Below are positions 47,613-56,661 of a DNA stretch of 59,475 nt, piece after piece (within the stretch, counting starts at the first letter, position 1; each line of letters opens with the position of its first letter). Made by a program: the position numbers and the translations under genes. Source of the stretch: an uncultured Acetobacteraceae bacterium (lineage in GTDB: Bacteria; Pseudomonadota; Alphaproteobacteria; Acetobacterales; Acetobacteraceae); assembly GCA_903918195.1 (NCBI GenBank), contig CAIXDS010000274.1, positions 1 to 59,475 on the forward strand, in the 5' to 3' direction. A model generated the notes under the pieces. The model did not search any database. It was not told where the DNA came from and worked only from the letters and a program-made list of their open reading frames with translations.

Positions 47613-49244
47613 TTACATCCCACCCGGATAGGCGGGCCCGCCGCCGCCTTCCGGTGTCACCCAGTCGATGTTCTGGGTGGGGTCCTTGATGTCGCACGTC
47701 TTGCAATGCACGCAGTTGGTAAAATTGATCTGCAGCCGCGGCGCCCCCTCGTCGGCGCCGACGATTTCATAAACGCCGGCCGGGCAGTAGCGGGTCTCGG
47801 GGCTGCGGTATTTGTCCCAGTTCACCGTGATCGCCAACGCGGGATCACGCAAGTGCAGATGGGGGGGCTGGTTCTCCGCGTGCGTGGTGTTGCTGATGAA
47901 CACCGAGGAGAGCCGGTCGAAGGTCAGCACTCCGTCGGGTTTGGGGTAGGCAATCGGTGGGGCGGCATCGGCCGGACGTAATGTGGCGTTGTCGGGCACG
48001 CGGTGATGCAGCGTCCACGGCGCACGGCCGCGCAAGAGGTAGGTGTCCAGAGCCGCGTTCACAAGCCCGCCCCACAGGCCCCATCTGGAAAAAGCCGGGC
48101 GGATGTTGCGCACCTGGTACAACTCGTCCCAGATCCAGCTCGCCTGCAGGCGCGAGGTGTAGGAGGCCGGCTGGTCCTGCGCGCCGGCCAGCATCTCGGC
48201 CACCGCCTCGGCCGCCACCATGCCGGACTTCATGGCGGCGTGAATGCCCTTGATCTTCGGCACGTTCAGGAACCCCGCCGTGTCGCCCACCAGACAGCCG
48301 CCCGGGAAGCTGAGCTGCGGCAGCGACTGGAAACCGCCCTCGGCGAGCGCCCGCCCACCATAAGCGATGCGCCGGCCGCCCGCGAAATGCGGCCGGATGG
48401 CGGGATGGGTCTTGAGCCGCTGCATCTCCTCGAACGGCGACAGCCAGGGGTTCGTGTAGTCGAGTCCGACCACCACCCCGTAGGCCACCAGATTGTCGCC
48501 GAAATGGTACAGGAACGAGCCGCCATAGGTGGCGCTGTCCAGCGGCCAGCCGGTGGTGTGGATGATCAGGCCGGGCTTGTGGACCTCCTTCGGCACCTCC
48601 CACAGCTCCTTGACGCCGATGCCATAGGTCTGCGGGTCGCGGCCATCGCGCAGGTTGAACCGCGCCAGCAGCCGCTTGGTCAGGCTGCCGCGGCAGCCCT
48701 CGGCGATGATGGTGCAGCGCGCCCGCAGCTCCATGCCGGGCTGGAAGTTCGGCCCCGGGGCGCCGGTTTTCTCGCGGCCCATGTCGCCGGTGGCGATGCC
48801 GACCACCCGGCCGCCCTCCTCCAGCACCTCGGCAGCGGCGAAACCGGGGTAGATCTCCACCCCGAGCGCCTCGGCCTGCTGGCCGAGCCAGCGGCACACA
48901 TCGCCCAGGCCGACGATGTAATTGCCGTGGTTGTGCATCTGCGGCGGGGTCGGCAGGCGCAGCGCGTGCTTCCGGGTCAGATAGAGAAACCGGTCATCCT
49001 GCGCCGGCGTGGTCAGCGGCGCTCCGCGCTCGCGCCAGTCGGGCAGCAGCTCGGTGAGGGCACGCGGCTCCATGACCGCGCCGGAGAGAATGTGGGCACC
49101 GACCTCGCTGCCCTTCTCGACCACGCAGACCGTCAGGTCGGGGGCGAGCTGGCGCAGCCGGATGGCGGCGGCCAGGCCGGACGGCCCGGCCCCCACGACC
49201 ACCACGTCGAATTCCATTCGTTCCCGGGCCGCTGCGTCGGACAT
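47613..49244 (-). CDS. Electron transfer flavoprotein-ubiquinone oxidoreductase
   Basis: This membrane-bound flavo-Fe-S enzyme passes electrons from ETF to ubiquinone during acyl-CoA and amino-acid oxidation. The 543-aa product has an N-terminal FAD motif VVVGAGPSGLAAAIRL, a HILSGAVMEPRAL segment, GDTAGFLNVPKIKGIHAAMK, and a C-terminal 4Fe-4S cluster region (YCPAGVYE, then NFTNCVHCKTCDIKDPTQNI). ATG 49244 follows GGAGGG. The longer frame upstream is antisense to the UDG gene. ETF subunit genes are not in the window. Confidence 0.95.
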   Translation of the reverse strand: MSDAAARERMEFDVVVVGAGPSGLAAAIRLRQLAPDLTVCVVEKGSEVGAHILSGAVMEPRALTELLPDWRERGAPLTTPAQDDRFLYLTRKHALRLPTPPQMHNHGNYIVGLGDVCRWLGQQAEALGVEIYPGFAAAEVLEEGGRVVGIATGDMGREKTGAPGPNFQPGMELRARCTIIAEGCRGSLTKRLLARFNLRDGRDPQTYGIGVKELWEVPKEVHKPGLIIHTTGWPLDSATYGGSFLYHFGDNLVAYGVVVGLDYTNPWLSPFEEMQRLKTHPAIRPHFAGGRRIAYGGRALAEGGFQSLPQLSFPGGCLVGDTAGFLNVPKIKGIHAAMKSGMVAAEAVAEMLAGAQDQPASYTSRLQASWIWDELYQVRNIRPAFSRWGLWGGLVNAALDTYLLRGRAPWTLHHRVPDNATLRPADAAPPIAYPKPDGVLTFDRLSSVFISNTTHAENQPPHLHLRDPALAITVNWDKYRSPETRYCPAGVYEIVGADEGAPRLQINFTNCVHCKTCDIKDPTQNIDWVTPEGGGGPAYPGGM

Positions 49245-49338
49245 CGCTTCCCTCCGTCGCCCCACCATGGGGCCGATGGCGCTGTTTATGGCGGCGGAAC
49301 CGGTTGCGCGGAAGCGCCGGTTTGGCGATGAGTGCCGC

Positions 49339-50154
49339 ATGGACGCACTGGCAGCGCTGCGGCTGCAGATCGAATGGGGAGCGGACGAAGCGCTGGACGA
49401 GGCGCCGGTGGACCGTTTTGCCGTCCCGGTGCGCCCGGCTCCGGTCCAGCCCCCGGCGGCGGGCGCTGCCGCGCCCCGACCTGCGCCCCGCCCTGCGCCA
49501 GCACCCGCGCCGGCCATGCCCCCTGCCCTGCCCGTGGGTCCGGCGCTACGCGCCCAGGAGGTTGCCGCGGCGGCGCGCACGCTGGCCGAGCTGCGCGCCG
49601 CGCTGGCCGCCTTCGACGGCTGCAAGCTGGCCGCCACCGCGACCAACCTGGTGTTCGCCGACGGCAACCCCGATGCCGGGTTGATGCTGGTGGGCGAGGG
49701 GCCGGGCGCGGAGGAGGACCGCATGGGGAAACCCTTTGTCGGGCCGTCCGGTCAGTTCCTCGACCGCATGCTGGCCAGCATTGGCCTGAACCGGACGCAG
49801 CTGCTGATCACCAACCTCATCCCCTGGCGCCCCCCCGGCAACCGCAACCCGACCGACGCCGAGGTACTGACCTGCCTGCCGTTCCTGCTGCGCCACATCG
49901 CGCTGGTGCGGCCGCGGCGGCTGGTGCTGCTGGGCGCGCTCGCCGCCCGCGCGGTGACCGGCAGCAGCACCGGCATCACCCGCATGCGCGGGCGCTGGGT
50001 GGACGTGACCATTCCCGGCCTGCCCGAGACGGTGCCAGCGCTGCCCATGCTGCACCCGGCCTATCTTTTGCGCACCGCGGGCGCCAAGCGCTTGGCCTGG
50101 GCCGATTTTGTTCTTCTCCGGCGCACGCTCGACGCCGATATGAAAAAATCGTGA
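49339..50154 (+). CDS. Uracil-DNA glycosylase, family 4/5-like, probably lacking Fe-S
   Basis: The 271-aa product has a Pro/Ala-rich linker (residues ~30-75) and a C-terminal UDG fold. Motif 1 is GEGPGAEEDRMGKPFVGPSG near residue 117, and motif 2 is MLHPAYLLR near 238. Family 4 enzymes carry four Cys for a 4Fe-4S cluster. Here only two candidates remain (FDGCKLA and VLTCLPFLL); the usual CxxC is C-K-L-A and the usual K-C-R-P-P-G is IPWRPPG. It may belong to the Fe-S-less UDG class described in Bradyrhizobium. It removes uracil from DNA or a related base. It is divergent from ETF-QO. Confidence 0.85.
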   Translation: MDALAALRLQIEWGADEALDEAPVDRFAVPVRPAPVQPPAAGAAAPRPAPRPAPAPAPAMPPALPVGPALRAQEVAAAARTLAELRAALAAFDGCKLAATATNLVFADGNPDAGLMLVGEGPGAEEDRMGKPFVGPSGQFLDRMLASIGLNRTQLLITNLIPWRPPGNRNPTDAEVLTCLPFLLRHIALVRPRRLVLLGALAARAVTGSSTGITRMRGRWVDVTIPGLPETVPALPMLHPAYLLRTAGAKRLAWADFVLLRRTLDADMKKS

Positions 50155-50263
50155 ATGAAGAATGGGCGATAACCTGCTGAGAAATAGCGACGCATCGCAA
50201 AAATAAGACAATCTTCATGTCGAAGTGTTGCGCCCGGTAATATTCTCGTGTACCGGCGGCTCC

Positions 50264-52174
50264 ATGCGAGGAACCGAACGGACAAAATCCCCCTTTCCCG
50301 CGGCCCGGGCGCTGATCGCCGGTGCTGCCATTCTGGCCGGAGCCGCAGCGCCCCGAGCCTTCGCCCAAACCGAGGCAGCGGTGCCCGGTGGCGACGACAC
50401 CGCCCTGGCCATCCCCCGCCTGGCGCCGCGCCAGCAACAAGGCGTGGCCCTGCCGCAACCGCTGCCGCACAGTGAAGCCGCGCGCATCCGCCATGTCTTC
50501 GCCCTGCAGCGCGCCGGCGAGCTGCGTACGGCGGCGGCCGAGGCGGCGCTGCTCGACCCCGACATCACCGTGGCCGGCCTGGCCCTCGGCCATTCCATGC
50601 AAGGCTATATACTGGCCGACCGCAATCTCGGCCCGTTCACCCGCCCGGGGGCCGAAGAGCTGCAAGCCTGGCTGGCGCAGTTTGCGGACCTCGCCGATGC
50701 GCCCTCTGTGCATACGCTGCTGATGAACCGGGCGCCCCGCGGCGCCAGGCTACCGCCGGCGCCGAACGCGGTCATGCTGTCCGCCGATCTTTCCGCCCCG
50801 CCCGCCACCGCCCCGGTGCCGGAGGAGACCGAGCCGGTCGGCCAAATGCCGGCACGCAATCCGGGGCTCGATCGCGACGTGTATGATGCTGCGCGCTCCC
50901 GCCGGCCGGAGGCGGTGCAGCGCCTGCTGGAACGGACGCGCGGCATCTCGTCCGTCTATGGCGCGCTGCTGCGCGGCGAGGCGGCGCAGATCCTGTTCAC
51001 CCTCAATCGCGACCAGGAGGCCTATGACGTGGCCGCCCCGGCCGCCCTTGCCTGCAGCCGCACCGCCGAAACCTGCCACGGCGCCGCGTTGGCCGGCTAT
51101 GCGGCCGGGCTGGCGGCTTGGCGCATGAACCGGCCCGACCTCGCCGTGCCGGTGTTCGAGGCCGGCTGGCGGGCCGATCTGGCCACCTCGGCCCTGCGCG
51201 CCGCCACCGCCTTCTGGGCCGCCCGCGCGCATCTGCGGGTGCGCGACCCGGCCGGCTACGTGCCCTGGATGACGCGCGCCGCCGCCGAACGCCGCACCTT
51301 CTACGGCATGCTGGCGCGGCGCACCCTCGGGCTCGACATCGGCTTCGGCCCGAGCGGACGGGACTCGCGCGAGACGCTGGGCGAGGCGGATATCGAGGCG
51401 GTGGCCGCCACGCCGCAAGGCCTGCGCGCCTTCGCCCTGCTGCAGGTCGGCCAGGAGCACCGCGCCGAGGCCGAGCTGCGCTGTCTCTGGCCGCTGGCGA
51501 AAGATTCGCCAGCGCTCGGCCGCGCCATCATGCTGGTGGCCGAGAATGCCGGGCTGGTGGAACTGGCCTCCCAGCTCGCCGATCTGGTGCAGTCCACCGA
51601 CGGGCGGCAACGCGACGCCATGCGCTTCCCGGTGCCGCGCCTGCGTCCGGCCGGCGGCTTCCGCATGGACCCGGCGCTGGTCTACGGCATCACCCGCACC
51701 GAATCGGATTTCAACGCCGACCTTGCCTCCCCGGCCGGCGCGGTCGGGCTGATGCAGATCATGCCGGAGACCGCCAGCTTCATCACCCACGTGTCGTCCA
51801 TGGCCGCGATGGCCGGGCAGCTGCGCGACCCGTCGCTGAACCTCGATCTTGGCCAGCGTTACGTGGACTACCTGGCCGGGCAGGACATGATCGGCGGCGA
51901 TCTGGTGCGGCTGCTGGCCGCCTACAATGCCGGCCCCGGCAACGTCGTCCGCTGGAATGCCACGCTGCGCGACGGCGGCGACCCGCTGCTGTTCATCGAG
52001 GCGATCCCGATCGACGAAACCCGCGCCTACGTGCCGCGTGTGCTGGCCTATACCTGGATCTACGCCGCCCGGCTGCATTTGCCCACGCCGACGCTGGACG
52101 AACTCGCCGCCGGCGGCTGGCCGCAGTATCATCCGCTGGAAACCAGACAGGAGCCGCCCGCCCGTCTGCATTGA
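50264..52174 (+). CDS. Soluble lytic murein transglycosylase
   Basis: The 636-aa periplasmic enzyme cleaves peptidoglycan glycan strands non-hydrolytically. It has a signal peptide (ARALIAGAAILAGAAAP, then AFAQ), a long superhelical alpha-domain, and a C-terminal SLT domain near residues 470-610 with the catalytic Glu in RTESDFNADLASPAGAVGLM, the QIMPETA motif and AAYNAGPGNVVRW. Layout and length fit Slt70-type enzymes. ATG 50264 is chosen as the first start that gives a signal peptide. It is followed 29 nt later by moaB. Confidence 0.93.
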   Translation: MRGTERTKSPFPAARALIAGAAILAGAAAPRAFAQTEAAVPGGDDTALAIPRLAPRQQQGVALPQPLPHSEAARIRHVFALQRAGELRTAAAEAALLDPDITVAGLALGHSMQGYILADRNLGPFTRPGAEELQAWLAQFADLADAPSVHTLLMNRAPRGARLPPAPNAVMLSADLSAPPATAPVPEETEPVGQMPARNPGLDRDVYDAARSRRPEAVQRLLERTRGISSVYGALLRGEAAQILFTLNRDQEAYDVAAPAALACSRTAETCHGAALAGYAAGLAAWRMNRPDLAVPVFEAGWRADLATSALRAATAFWAARAHLRVRDPAGYVPWMTRAAAERRTFYGMLARRTLGLDIGFGPSGRDSRETLGEADIEAVAATPQGLRAFALLQVGQEHRAEAELRCLWPLAKDSPALGRAIMLVAENAGLVELASQLADLVQSTDGRQRDAMRFPVPRLRPAGGFRMDPALVYGITRTESDFNADLASPAGAVGLMQIMPETASFITHVSSMAAMAGQLRDPSLNLDLGQRYVDYLAGQDMIGGDLVRLLAAYNAGPGNVVRWNATLRDGGDPLLFIEAIPIDETRAYVPRVLAYTWIYAARLHLPTPTLDELAAGGWPQYHPLETRQEPPARLH

Positions 52175-52203
52175 CGCGGCCGGCGGCGCACGGAGGCGCC
52201 CGC

Positions 52204-52758
52204 ATGGCCCGCATCGACGAAAGCCGCCCGTTTGTTCCGGTCAACATCGCCGTGCTGACGGTGTCGGACTCGCGCACCGCCGAGAACGACACCTCGGGCG
52301 ACACGCTCGCCGCCCGCATCACCGCGGCCGGGCACCATCTGGCGGCACGGGCCATAGATAAGGATGACGTCGCTGCGATCACGCAGCGCCTGCGCGGCTG
52401 GATCGCCGACCCGGAGGTGGATGTGGTGATCACCACCGGCGGCACCGGCGTCACCGGCCGCGACGTGACGCCGGAAGCGTTCGAAGCCGTGCTGGAGAAG
52501 AAGATAGAAGGCTTCGGCGAGTTGTTCCGCATGCTGAGCTGGCAGAAGATCGGCACCTCCACCATGCAGTCGCGGGCACTCGGCGGGGTGGCCGGCGGCA
52601 CCTATCTGTTCGCGCTGCCGGGCAGCCCGGGGGCGTGCAAGGACGGCTGGGACGACATTCTGGTCTGGCAGCTCGACAGCCGGCACCGCCCCTGCAATCT
52701 GGTGGAGCTGATGCCGCGGCTGCAGGAGCACTTGAACGCGCAGGCAGCAGAAGACTGA
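52204..52758 (+). CDS. moaB: Molybdenum cofactor biosynthesis protein MoaB
   Basis: The 184-aa product is a MoaB/Mog fold protein that adenylates molybdopterin (the exact role of MoaB varies between species). It has PVNIAVLTVSDSRTAENDTS, the conserved VVITTGGTGVTGRDVTPEAF, and ALPGSPGACKDGWDDILVWQ. All motifs are intact. It sits 29 nt behind the transglycosylase gene on the same strand. Other moa genes are absent from the window. Confidence 0.94.
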   Translation: MARIDESRPFVPVNIAVLTVSDSRTAENDTSGDTLAARITAAGHHLAARAIDKDDVAAITQRLRGWIADPEVDVVITTGGTGVTGRDVTPEAFEAVLEKKIEGFGELFRMLSWQKIGTSTMQSRALGGVAGGTYLFALPGSPGACKDGWDDILVWQLDSRHRPCNLVELMPRLQEHLNAQAAED

Positions 52759-52905
52759 TTCGAGATGGGCGGTGTTGGCTGAGGTCGGCTGGCTGGCATC
52801 GAATCCAAGCTGGTCGTCAGCGCCAATGCAACTTGTCACGCACCTTCTTTATCCGGTTTGCCTGGGAGAGAAGTGCTTCGGACTTGTGATCAGCTACGAA
52901 TTGCC

Positions 52906-54972
52906 TCAATTTTGAATGGCAACGTCTATGAACGAAGTCCCGGTAATCGCCCATTCAGGATTGAAATGAGACTCGTCCTTGAAAATCGGCAGACCGTCGG
53001 CGTCGGTGGATCGGCATTGGTGTTCGTTGCAATGAAGCGCTGGAAAAGGATCGATTACCGCGACGCCCTCGCGCACCGCAAACTCCAGCAGTTTCTTTCG
53101 TAATTGGAACACCTCGTCCCGCACATCAGACATCATATTTTTCTCGAACCCATTTACTCCATAGCCATACAAGCGAGCTCGAAAATTGGTCGGGCTGAAA
53201 TTGGACGAGTCCGGATTACCGAGGAGGAGGAAGACCCGTTTCCCTTCTGATGACAGCAATCTAATCTCCTGCGCCAACTGCGTGAGAGCCAGGGCCTTAC
53301 CTTCATTCGTGGACAAAGACGGTCCGTTGACAATCGAGTAATCCGACGTCAGAAAATACCAGTTCCACGCTCCGCCGATCACGACGGAGGTCACGTTTGC
53401 TCGATGTGCCAGATCGAACCCTTGCGCGAGAACATCATGGCAACCTTTACGCGTAACATCCTTCGCGACGACGTTTTCAATCGGGATGCAGCCACCACCG
53501 ATCGCAAAAATCGCCCCATTGACGTCGGCTGAGTCCACGCGTTTGGCAACATATTCCGCATATTGAGCAAGCTGTGAATCTCCAATGAATACGGTTAACC
53601 GGCCCCGCTCCGGATGGAATTCATAGACACCGTTGCCATTTGAATCGAAATATTTTCTCGTTGTTTTGAGGAAATCCCACTCATCGCGCTTGACCGAGGT
53701 AGCCAGGTGCAGCCGTGGCGGCAGTTCGTGGACCGCGATGACCGCACCAATAGCAAGCACCACCAACATTGACGCCGCGAGAATGCTCAGCTTAACCGGC
53801 GTACCACCCTTCATTCTAAATGGTATTTCCACGATACGAAACGTCAGAAAAGACAGACCGATAGACACGAAGACGAGCGATAGACGAAGTGCAATATGTT
53901 TCCATCCGAGCGCTCCTCCAAAAAAAACATACGCATAGGAGAGAAGCGGCCAATGCCAAAGGTACAGTGGATAGCTGATCAGACCGATCCATACTAAATA
54001 TCGGTTACTTAGAATTTTTTGATTGGCCCAGCCGTTCGGTCCGGTCGCGATTAACAACGCCGTCCCCAACGTGGGGAATAACGCCCAGTAACCCGGAAAG
54101 CGGATGTCCTCACTTAAATATAAAATAGAAAATATTATCAATATCAGCCCGATCAATGAAGCGACGCGACGTTTTCCGTGGAAATAATCAACGTTCTTCA
54201 AATCGAGGCGCGCCAGACCAGCGCCAATCATCAATTCCCAGAAACGACCGAGCGGCGAATAATATGCTGCTGCCGGATCGTTAAATACATAATATAGTCC
54301 TGCACAAAATGATGTTAGCCCCATAATGATAAACACATAGGAAAAGCGTATATGCCCATGATAGGCAACGTACATGAAGAGCGGCCAAAAAATGTAGAAC
54401 TGTTCTTCGATTGCCAAGCTCCACAAATGAAGAAGCAGCTTCGATTTTGAATCTGCATCAAAATATCCACTTTCGCCCAACAGTGTGAAGTTTTCAAAAA
54501 ATAGCGCTGACGAAACGACATGTTTACCGAGACGAAAAAATTCAATGTCATACAAAAAAAACCAACCGATTGCGATAGTTGTTAGTAAAATAATGATAAG
54601 AGCTGGAAATATCCGCCGAATACGTCTGTCATAAAAATTTGCAATGCTAAACCTAACGTTCCTAAGGTCTGAAATTATGATGGAAGAGATAAGAAATCCA
54701 GAAATCACGAAAAATATGTCTACACCTACAAATCCACCTGGAGCGGCAAACGGAATTGCGTGATAAATGACGACCGACATTACCGCAATCGCGCGCATGC
54801 CGTCGATATCCGATCTGTATTCACTAAAATGAATCTTGTTTACGACGCCATATAAGGAACTATATTTATCATCCGTAACGACTTCGATGGTTTTCGATGG
54901 ACCGCTTCCGTTCAATTTACCTACGCCGCGTGTCAGGGGGCAGTCAAGATCGAAAGATTCGCAATCGTTCAT
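52906..54972 (-). CDS. OafA-like acyltransferase with C-terminal SGNH domain
   Basis: The 688-aa membrane enzyme O-acylates surface glycans. The N-terminal acyltransferase-3 domain (~50-400) has YRSDIDGMRAIAVMSVVIYH (catalytic His), RRIRRIFPALI and LWSLAIEEQFYIFWPLF. The C-terminal SGNH esterase-like domain (~455-688) has FIGDSQLAQYAEY and the catalytic D-x-x-H in DESHFNPEW. Codon use is clearly AT-richer than the surrounding genes, with several AAA/AAT/TTT runs, so recent transfer is likely. The nearest upstream element is a broken RAYT transposase with its REP hairpin. Confidence 0.9.
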   Translation of the reverse strand: MNDCESFDLDCPLTRGVGKLNGSGPSKTIEVVTDDKYSSLYGVVNKIHFSEYRSDIDGMRAIAVMSVVIYHAIPFAAPGGFVGVDIFFVISGFLISSIIISDLRNVRFSIANFYDRRIRRIFPALIIILLTTIAIGWFFLYDIEFFRLGKHVVSSALFFENFTLLGESGYFDADSKSKLLLHLWSLAIEEQFYIFWPLFMYVAYHGHIRFSYVFIIMGLTSFCAGLYYVFNDPAAAYYSPLGRFWELMIGAGLARLDLKNVDYFHGKRRVASLIGLILIIFSILYLSEDIRFPGYWALFPTLGTALLIATGPNGWANQKILSNRYLVWIGLISYPLYLWHWPLLSYAYVFFGGALGWKHIALRLSLVFVSIGLSFLTFRIVEIPFRMKGGTPVKLSILAASMLVVLAIGAVIAVHELPPRLHLATSVKRDEWDFLKTTRKYFDSNGNGVYEFHPERGRLTVFIGDSQLAQYAEYVAKRVDSADVNGAIFAIGGGCIPIENVVAKDVTRKGCHDVLAQGFDLAHRANVTSVVIGGAWNWYFLTSDYSIVNGPSLSTNEGKALALTQLAQEIRLLSSEGKRVFLLLGNPDSSNFSPTNFRARLYGYGVNGFEKNMMSDVRDEVFQLRKKLLEFAVREGVAVIDPFPALHCNEHQCRSTDADGLPIFKDESHFNPEWAITGTSFIDVAIQN

Positions 54973-55222
54973 CCGTCTTCACCCGCTGTTCGACACTTTA
55001 TAACGTGAGCCTGGAAATCGTGCTGTGTTGTGTGAAACATTATAGCTTCGTGCGATCACCGCGCCGATGCGGCTGGCCTTTCAATCTACGCATTACCGGG
55101 CATCCCTGATGGGTTGCGCGCGGAATGCCGAACAGCGTGGATGAGTATTTTAGTCTCGATTATTTCACAAATATCTAAGATAGCGGTAAGGACGGAACGT
55201 GTCAATGACTTTGATACAGCAA
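54973..55222. other. AT-richer intergenic stretch, no gene seen
   Basis: This 250-nt gap separates the acyltransferase start from the REP hairpin. Base composition stays low in GC as in the acyltransferase gene. I see no convincing open frame with a start and ribosome-binding site. It probably holds the acyltransferase promoter, but no -35/-10 pair stands out. Confidence 0.5.
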
Positions 55223-55255
55223 GCGTAGAGCGGAAAAGCGAAGCGTATTCCGCCT
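55223..55255. repeat. REP hairpin beside the RAYT remnant
   Basis: GCGGAA (55230-55235) pairs with TTCCGC (55248-55253) around a loop containing AAGCGAAGCG. On the minus strand it begins GGCGGAATACGCTTCGC. This is a typical REP sequence, and it lies 9 nt beyond the end of a RAYT-like gene remnant on the same strand, as expected for a RAYT and its cognate REP. Confidence 0.7.
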
Positions 55256-55263
55256 CTTGCGTG

Positions 55264-55524
55264 TCACGCTCGTTCTCCGGCCTCCGGTGGCTCGACGCCA
55301 CCGCCAAGCCAGCCAGCGGGGTACATGCAGCCTGCGACACAACGATGGAACGACGAATACGGTCAATCTGCCGCGCTCTCCACCAAACCGTGTTTCACCG
55401 GGTTGAAGTGCATATAGTCCATATGCACAGCATAGTCCCGATCATCGCGGATCGTGTGTTTCCAATATCGCCGCTGCCAGATGCCGCGTTGGCCCCTGCG
55501 TTGCGTGGCCAGTGACCGCCGTTC
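55264..55524 (-). pseudogene. REP-associated tyrosine transposase (RAYT) fragment
   Basis: The minus strand encodes GIWQRRYWKHTIRDDRDYAV, then MDYMHFNPVKHGLV, a clear match to the C-terminal part of IS200-like RAYT transposases (Y1_Tnp family). The N-terminal half with the HUH motif is missing. Where the family has D-W-P-Y-S-S-F-H, this copy has a TGA stop (55363-55365) in place of the Trp codon, followed in frame by PYSSFHR. It is therefore both truncated and interrupted, and cannot be an active transposase. Confidence 0.85.
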
Positions 55525-55574
55525 ACCCGCAGGTACGGATTTTGAGAACGCGGTAATGGGGCAAACCGCTGATA

Positions 55575-56276
55575 CTACATCATCCGGCCCGCCCCATCGA
55601 AACGCGACGCCGTCCGCGCCACGATCTCCTCCCGCCGCGCCCGCATCGCCGCCCCACGCGCACGCACCACCTCCACCACCTCGGCCGGCGCCGTGCGCGG
55701 CGAACCCGCATCAAATGGCGGCTCCGGCGCATACTCGATCTGCAACTGCACTGCCTGCGCCACCCGCGCCCCAAACAGCTCGGCCACCACCGTCAGGGCA
55801 AAATCGATCCCCGCCGTCACCCCGCCGCCGGTGAACAAATTACCGTCCCGCACCACCCGACCCTCGGTCGGAACCGCCCCAAACGCCGCCAGCAGATCAT
55901 GCACCGCCCAATGCGTGGTGGCCCGCCGCCCCCGCAGCAGCCCGGCCGCTCCCAGCACCAGCGCCCCGGTACACACCGAAGTGACATAACGCGCCCCCGC
56001 CGCCTGGGCGCGCAGGAAGTCGAGAAGGGACGCATCCTCCATCGCCGCATTCACCCCCGGCCCGCCCGGCACGCACACCACGTCCAGTTGTGGGCACCCT
56101 GCCAGCGTGGTGTCGGGCAGGATGCGCAGGCCACCGGCGATGCACACCGGGTCGAGCGTCTTCGCCAGCAACAGCGTCGCCGTCCCCGGTGCGGCGCGGA
56201 ACACCTCATGCGGCCCGGTGAGGTCGAGCTGCGTCAGGTCGGGAAACAACAGCAGGCCGATGCGGATGCCGGTCAC
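55575..56276 (-). CDS. DJ-1/PfpI family protein, isonitrile hydratase-like
   Basis: The 233-aa product is a class I glutamine-amidotransferase-like fold protein of the DJ-1/ThiJ group. It begins IRIGLLLFPDLTQLDLTGPH, has the acidic residue in VPGGPGVNAAMED, and the nucleophilic Cys in VTSVCTGALVLGAAGLL followed by ATTHWAVHDLL. This pattern is closest to isonitrile hydratases and to the N-terminal domain of GlxA-type regulators; there is no C-terminal AraC domain here. The true substrate is unknown. Confidence 0.85.
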   Translation of the reverse strand: MTGIRIGLLLFPDLTQLDLTGPHEVFRAAPGTATLLLAKTLDPVCIAGGLRILPDTTLAGCPQLDVVCVPGGPGVNAAMEDASLLDFLRAQAAGARYVTSVCTGALVLGAAGLLRGRRATTHWAVHDLLAAFGAVPTEGRVVRDGNLFTGGGVTAGIDFALTVVAELFGARVAQAVQLQIEYAPEPPFDAGSPRTAPAEVVEVVRARGAAMRARREEIVARTASRFDGAGRMM

Positions 56277-56467
56277 GGCGGCGTGCTTCCTGATGCCAGA
56301 GTGGTGAGGTCGGACTTTACAAGGTTTTCGGATTTACCGGCGCGACCGGTCATGCCGCAGACAGGTTTCACCGCGCGCCCCGCATTCGTCCACCCATCTC
56401 TTGCCGTAATCGGGCAATACTCTTTCCCACAGCAAGAACGCGGCAGCCGCCGCCACGGAGAACAACA

Positions 56468-56644
56468 ATGGGCGACTTTGATTTCGACGACGGTCTGGTG
56501 CATGGCCATCTCTGGGCATCCGAGCCATTCGGCCGCCCGCAAGTGCGGCACGAGAGCGCCCCGCGCACCGAAATCTCCGCCAACGCGGATGAAGGCTACG
56601 ACGATGGCCTCGTCCACAACCACGGCTGGGCGCGCAGCGCCTGA
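56468..56644 (+). CDS. 58-aa protein with a duplicated DDGLVHxHxWA motif
   Basis: This short gene starts at ATG 56468 with GGAG 7 nt upstream and ends at TGA 56642-56644. The protein is acidic and soluble. It carries the same motif twice: FDDGLVHGHLWASE (residues 6-19) and YDDGLVHNHGWARS (44-57), separated by a 24-residue linker. The pair of conserved His residues and Trp in each copy suggests a binding function, perhaps metal or a dimer interface. I do not recognise the family. It lies between DJ-1 (divergent) and a palindromic repeat. Confidence 0.7.
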   Translation: MGDFDFDDGLVHGHLWASEPFGRPQVRHESAPRTEISANADEGYDDGLVHNHGWARSA

Positions 56645-56661
56645 CAGGCGAAGCAAACTGA

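Noticed and set aside
52817..52915. A coding-looking minus-strand fragment (ADHKSEALLSQANRIKKV region) just after the acyltransferase stop
   Set aside because: About 32 residues with no start codon or RBS. It could be the tail of a decayed gene, but it is too short to support.
55086..55340. An 84-residue minus-strand open frame next to the RAYT remnant
   Set aside because: It crosses the REP hairpin and the RAYT remnant in a different frame and has no RBS.
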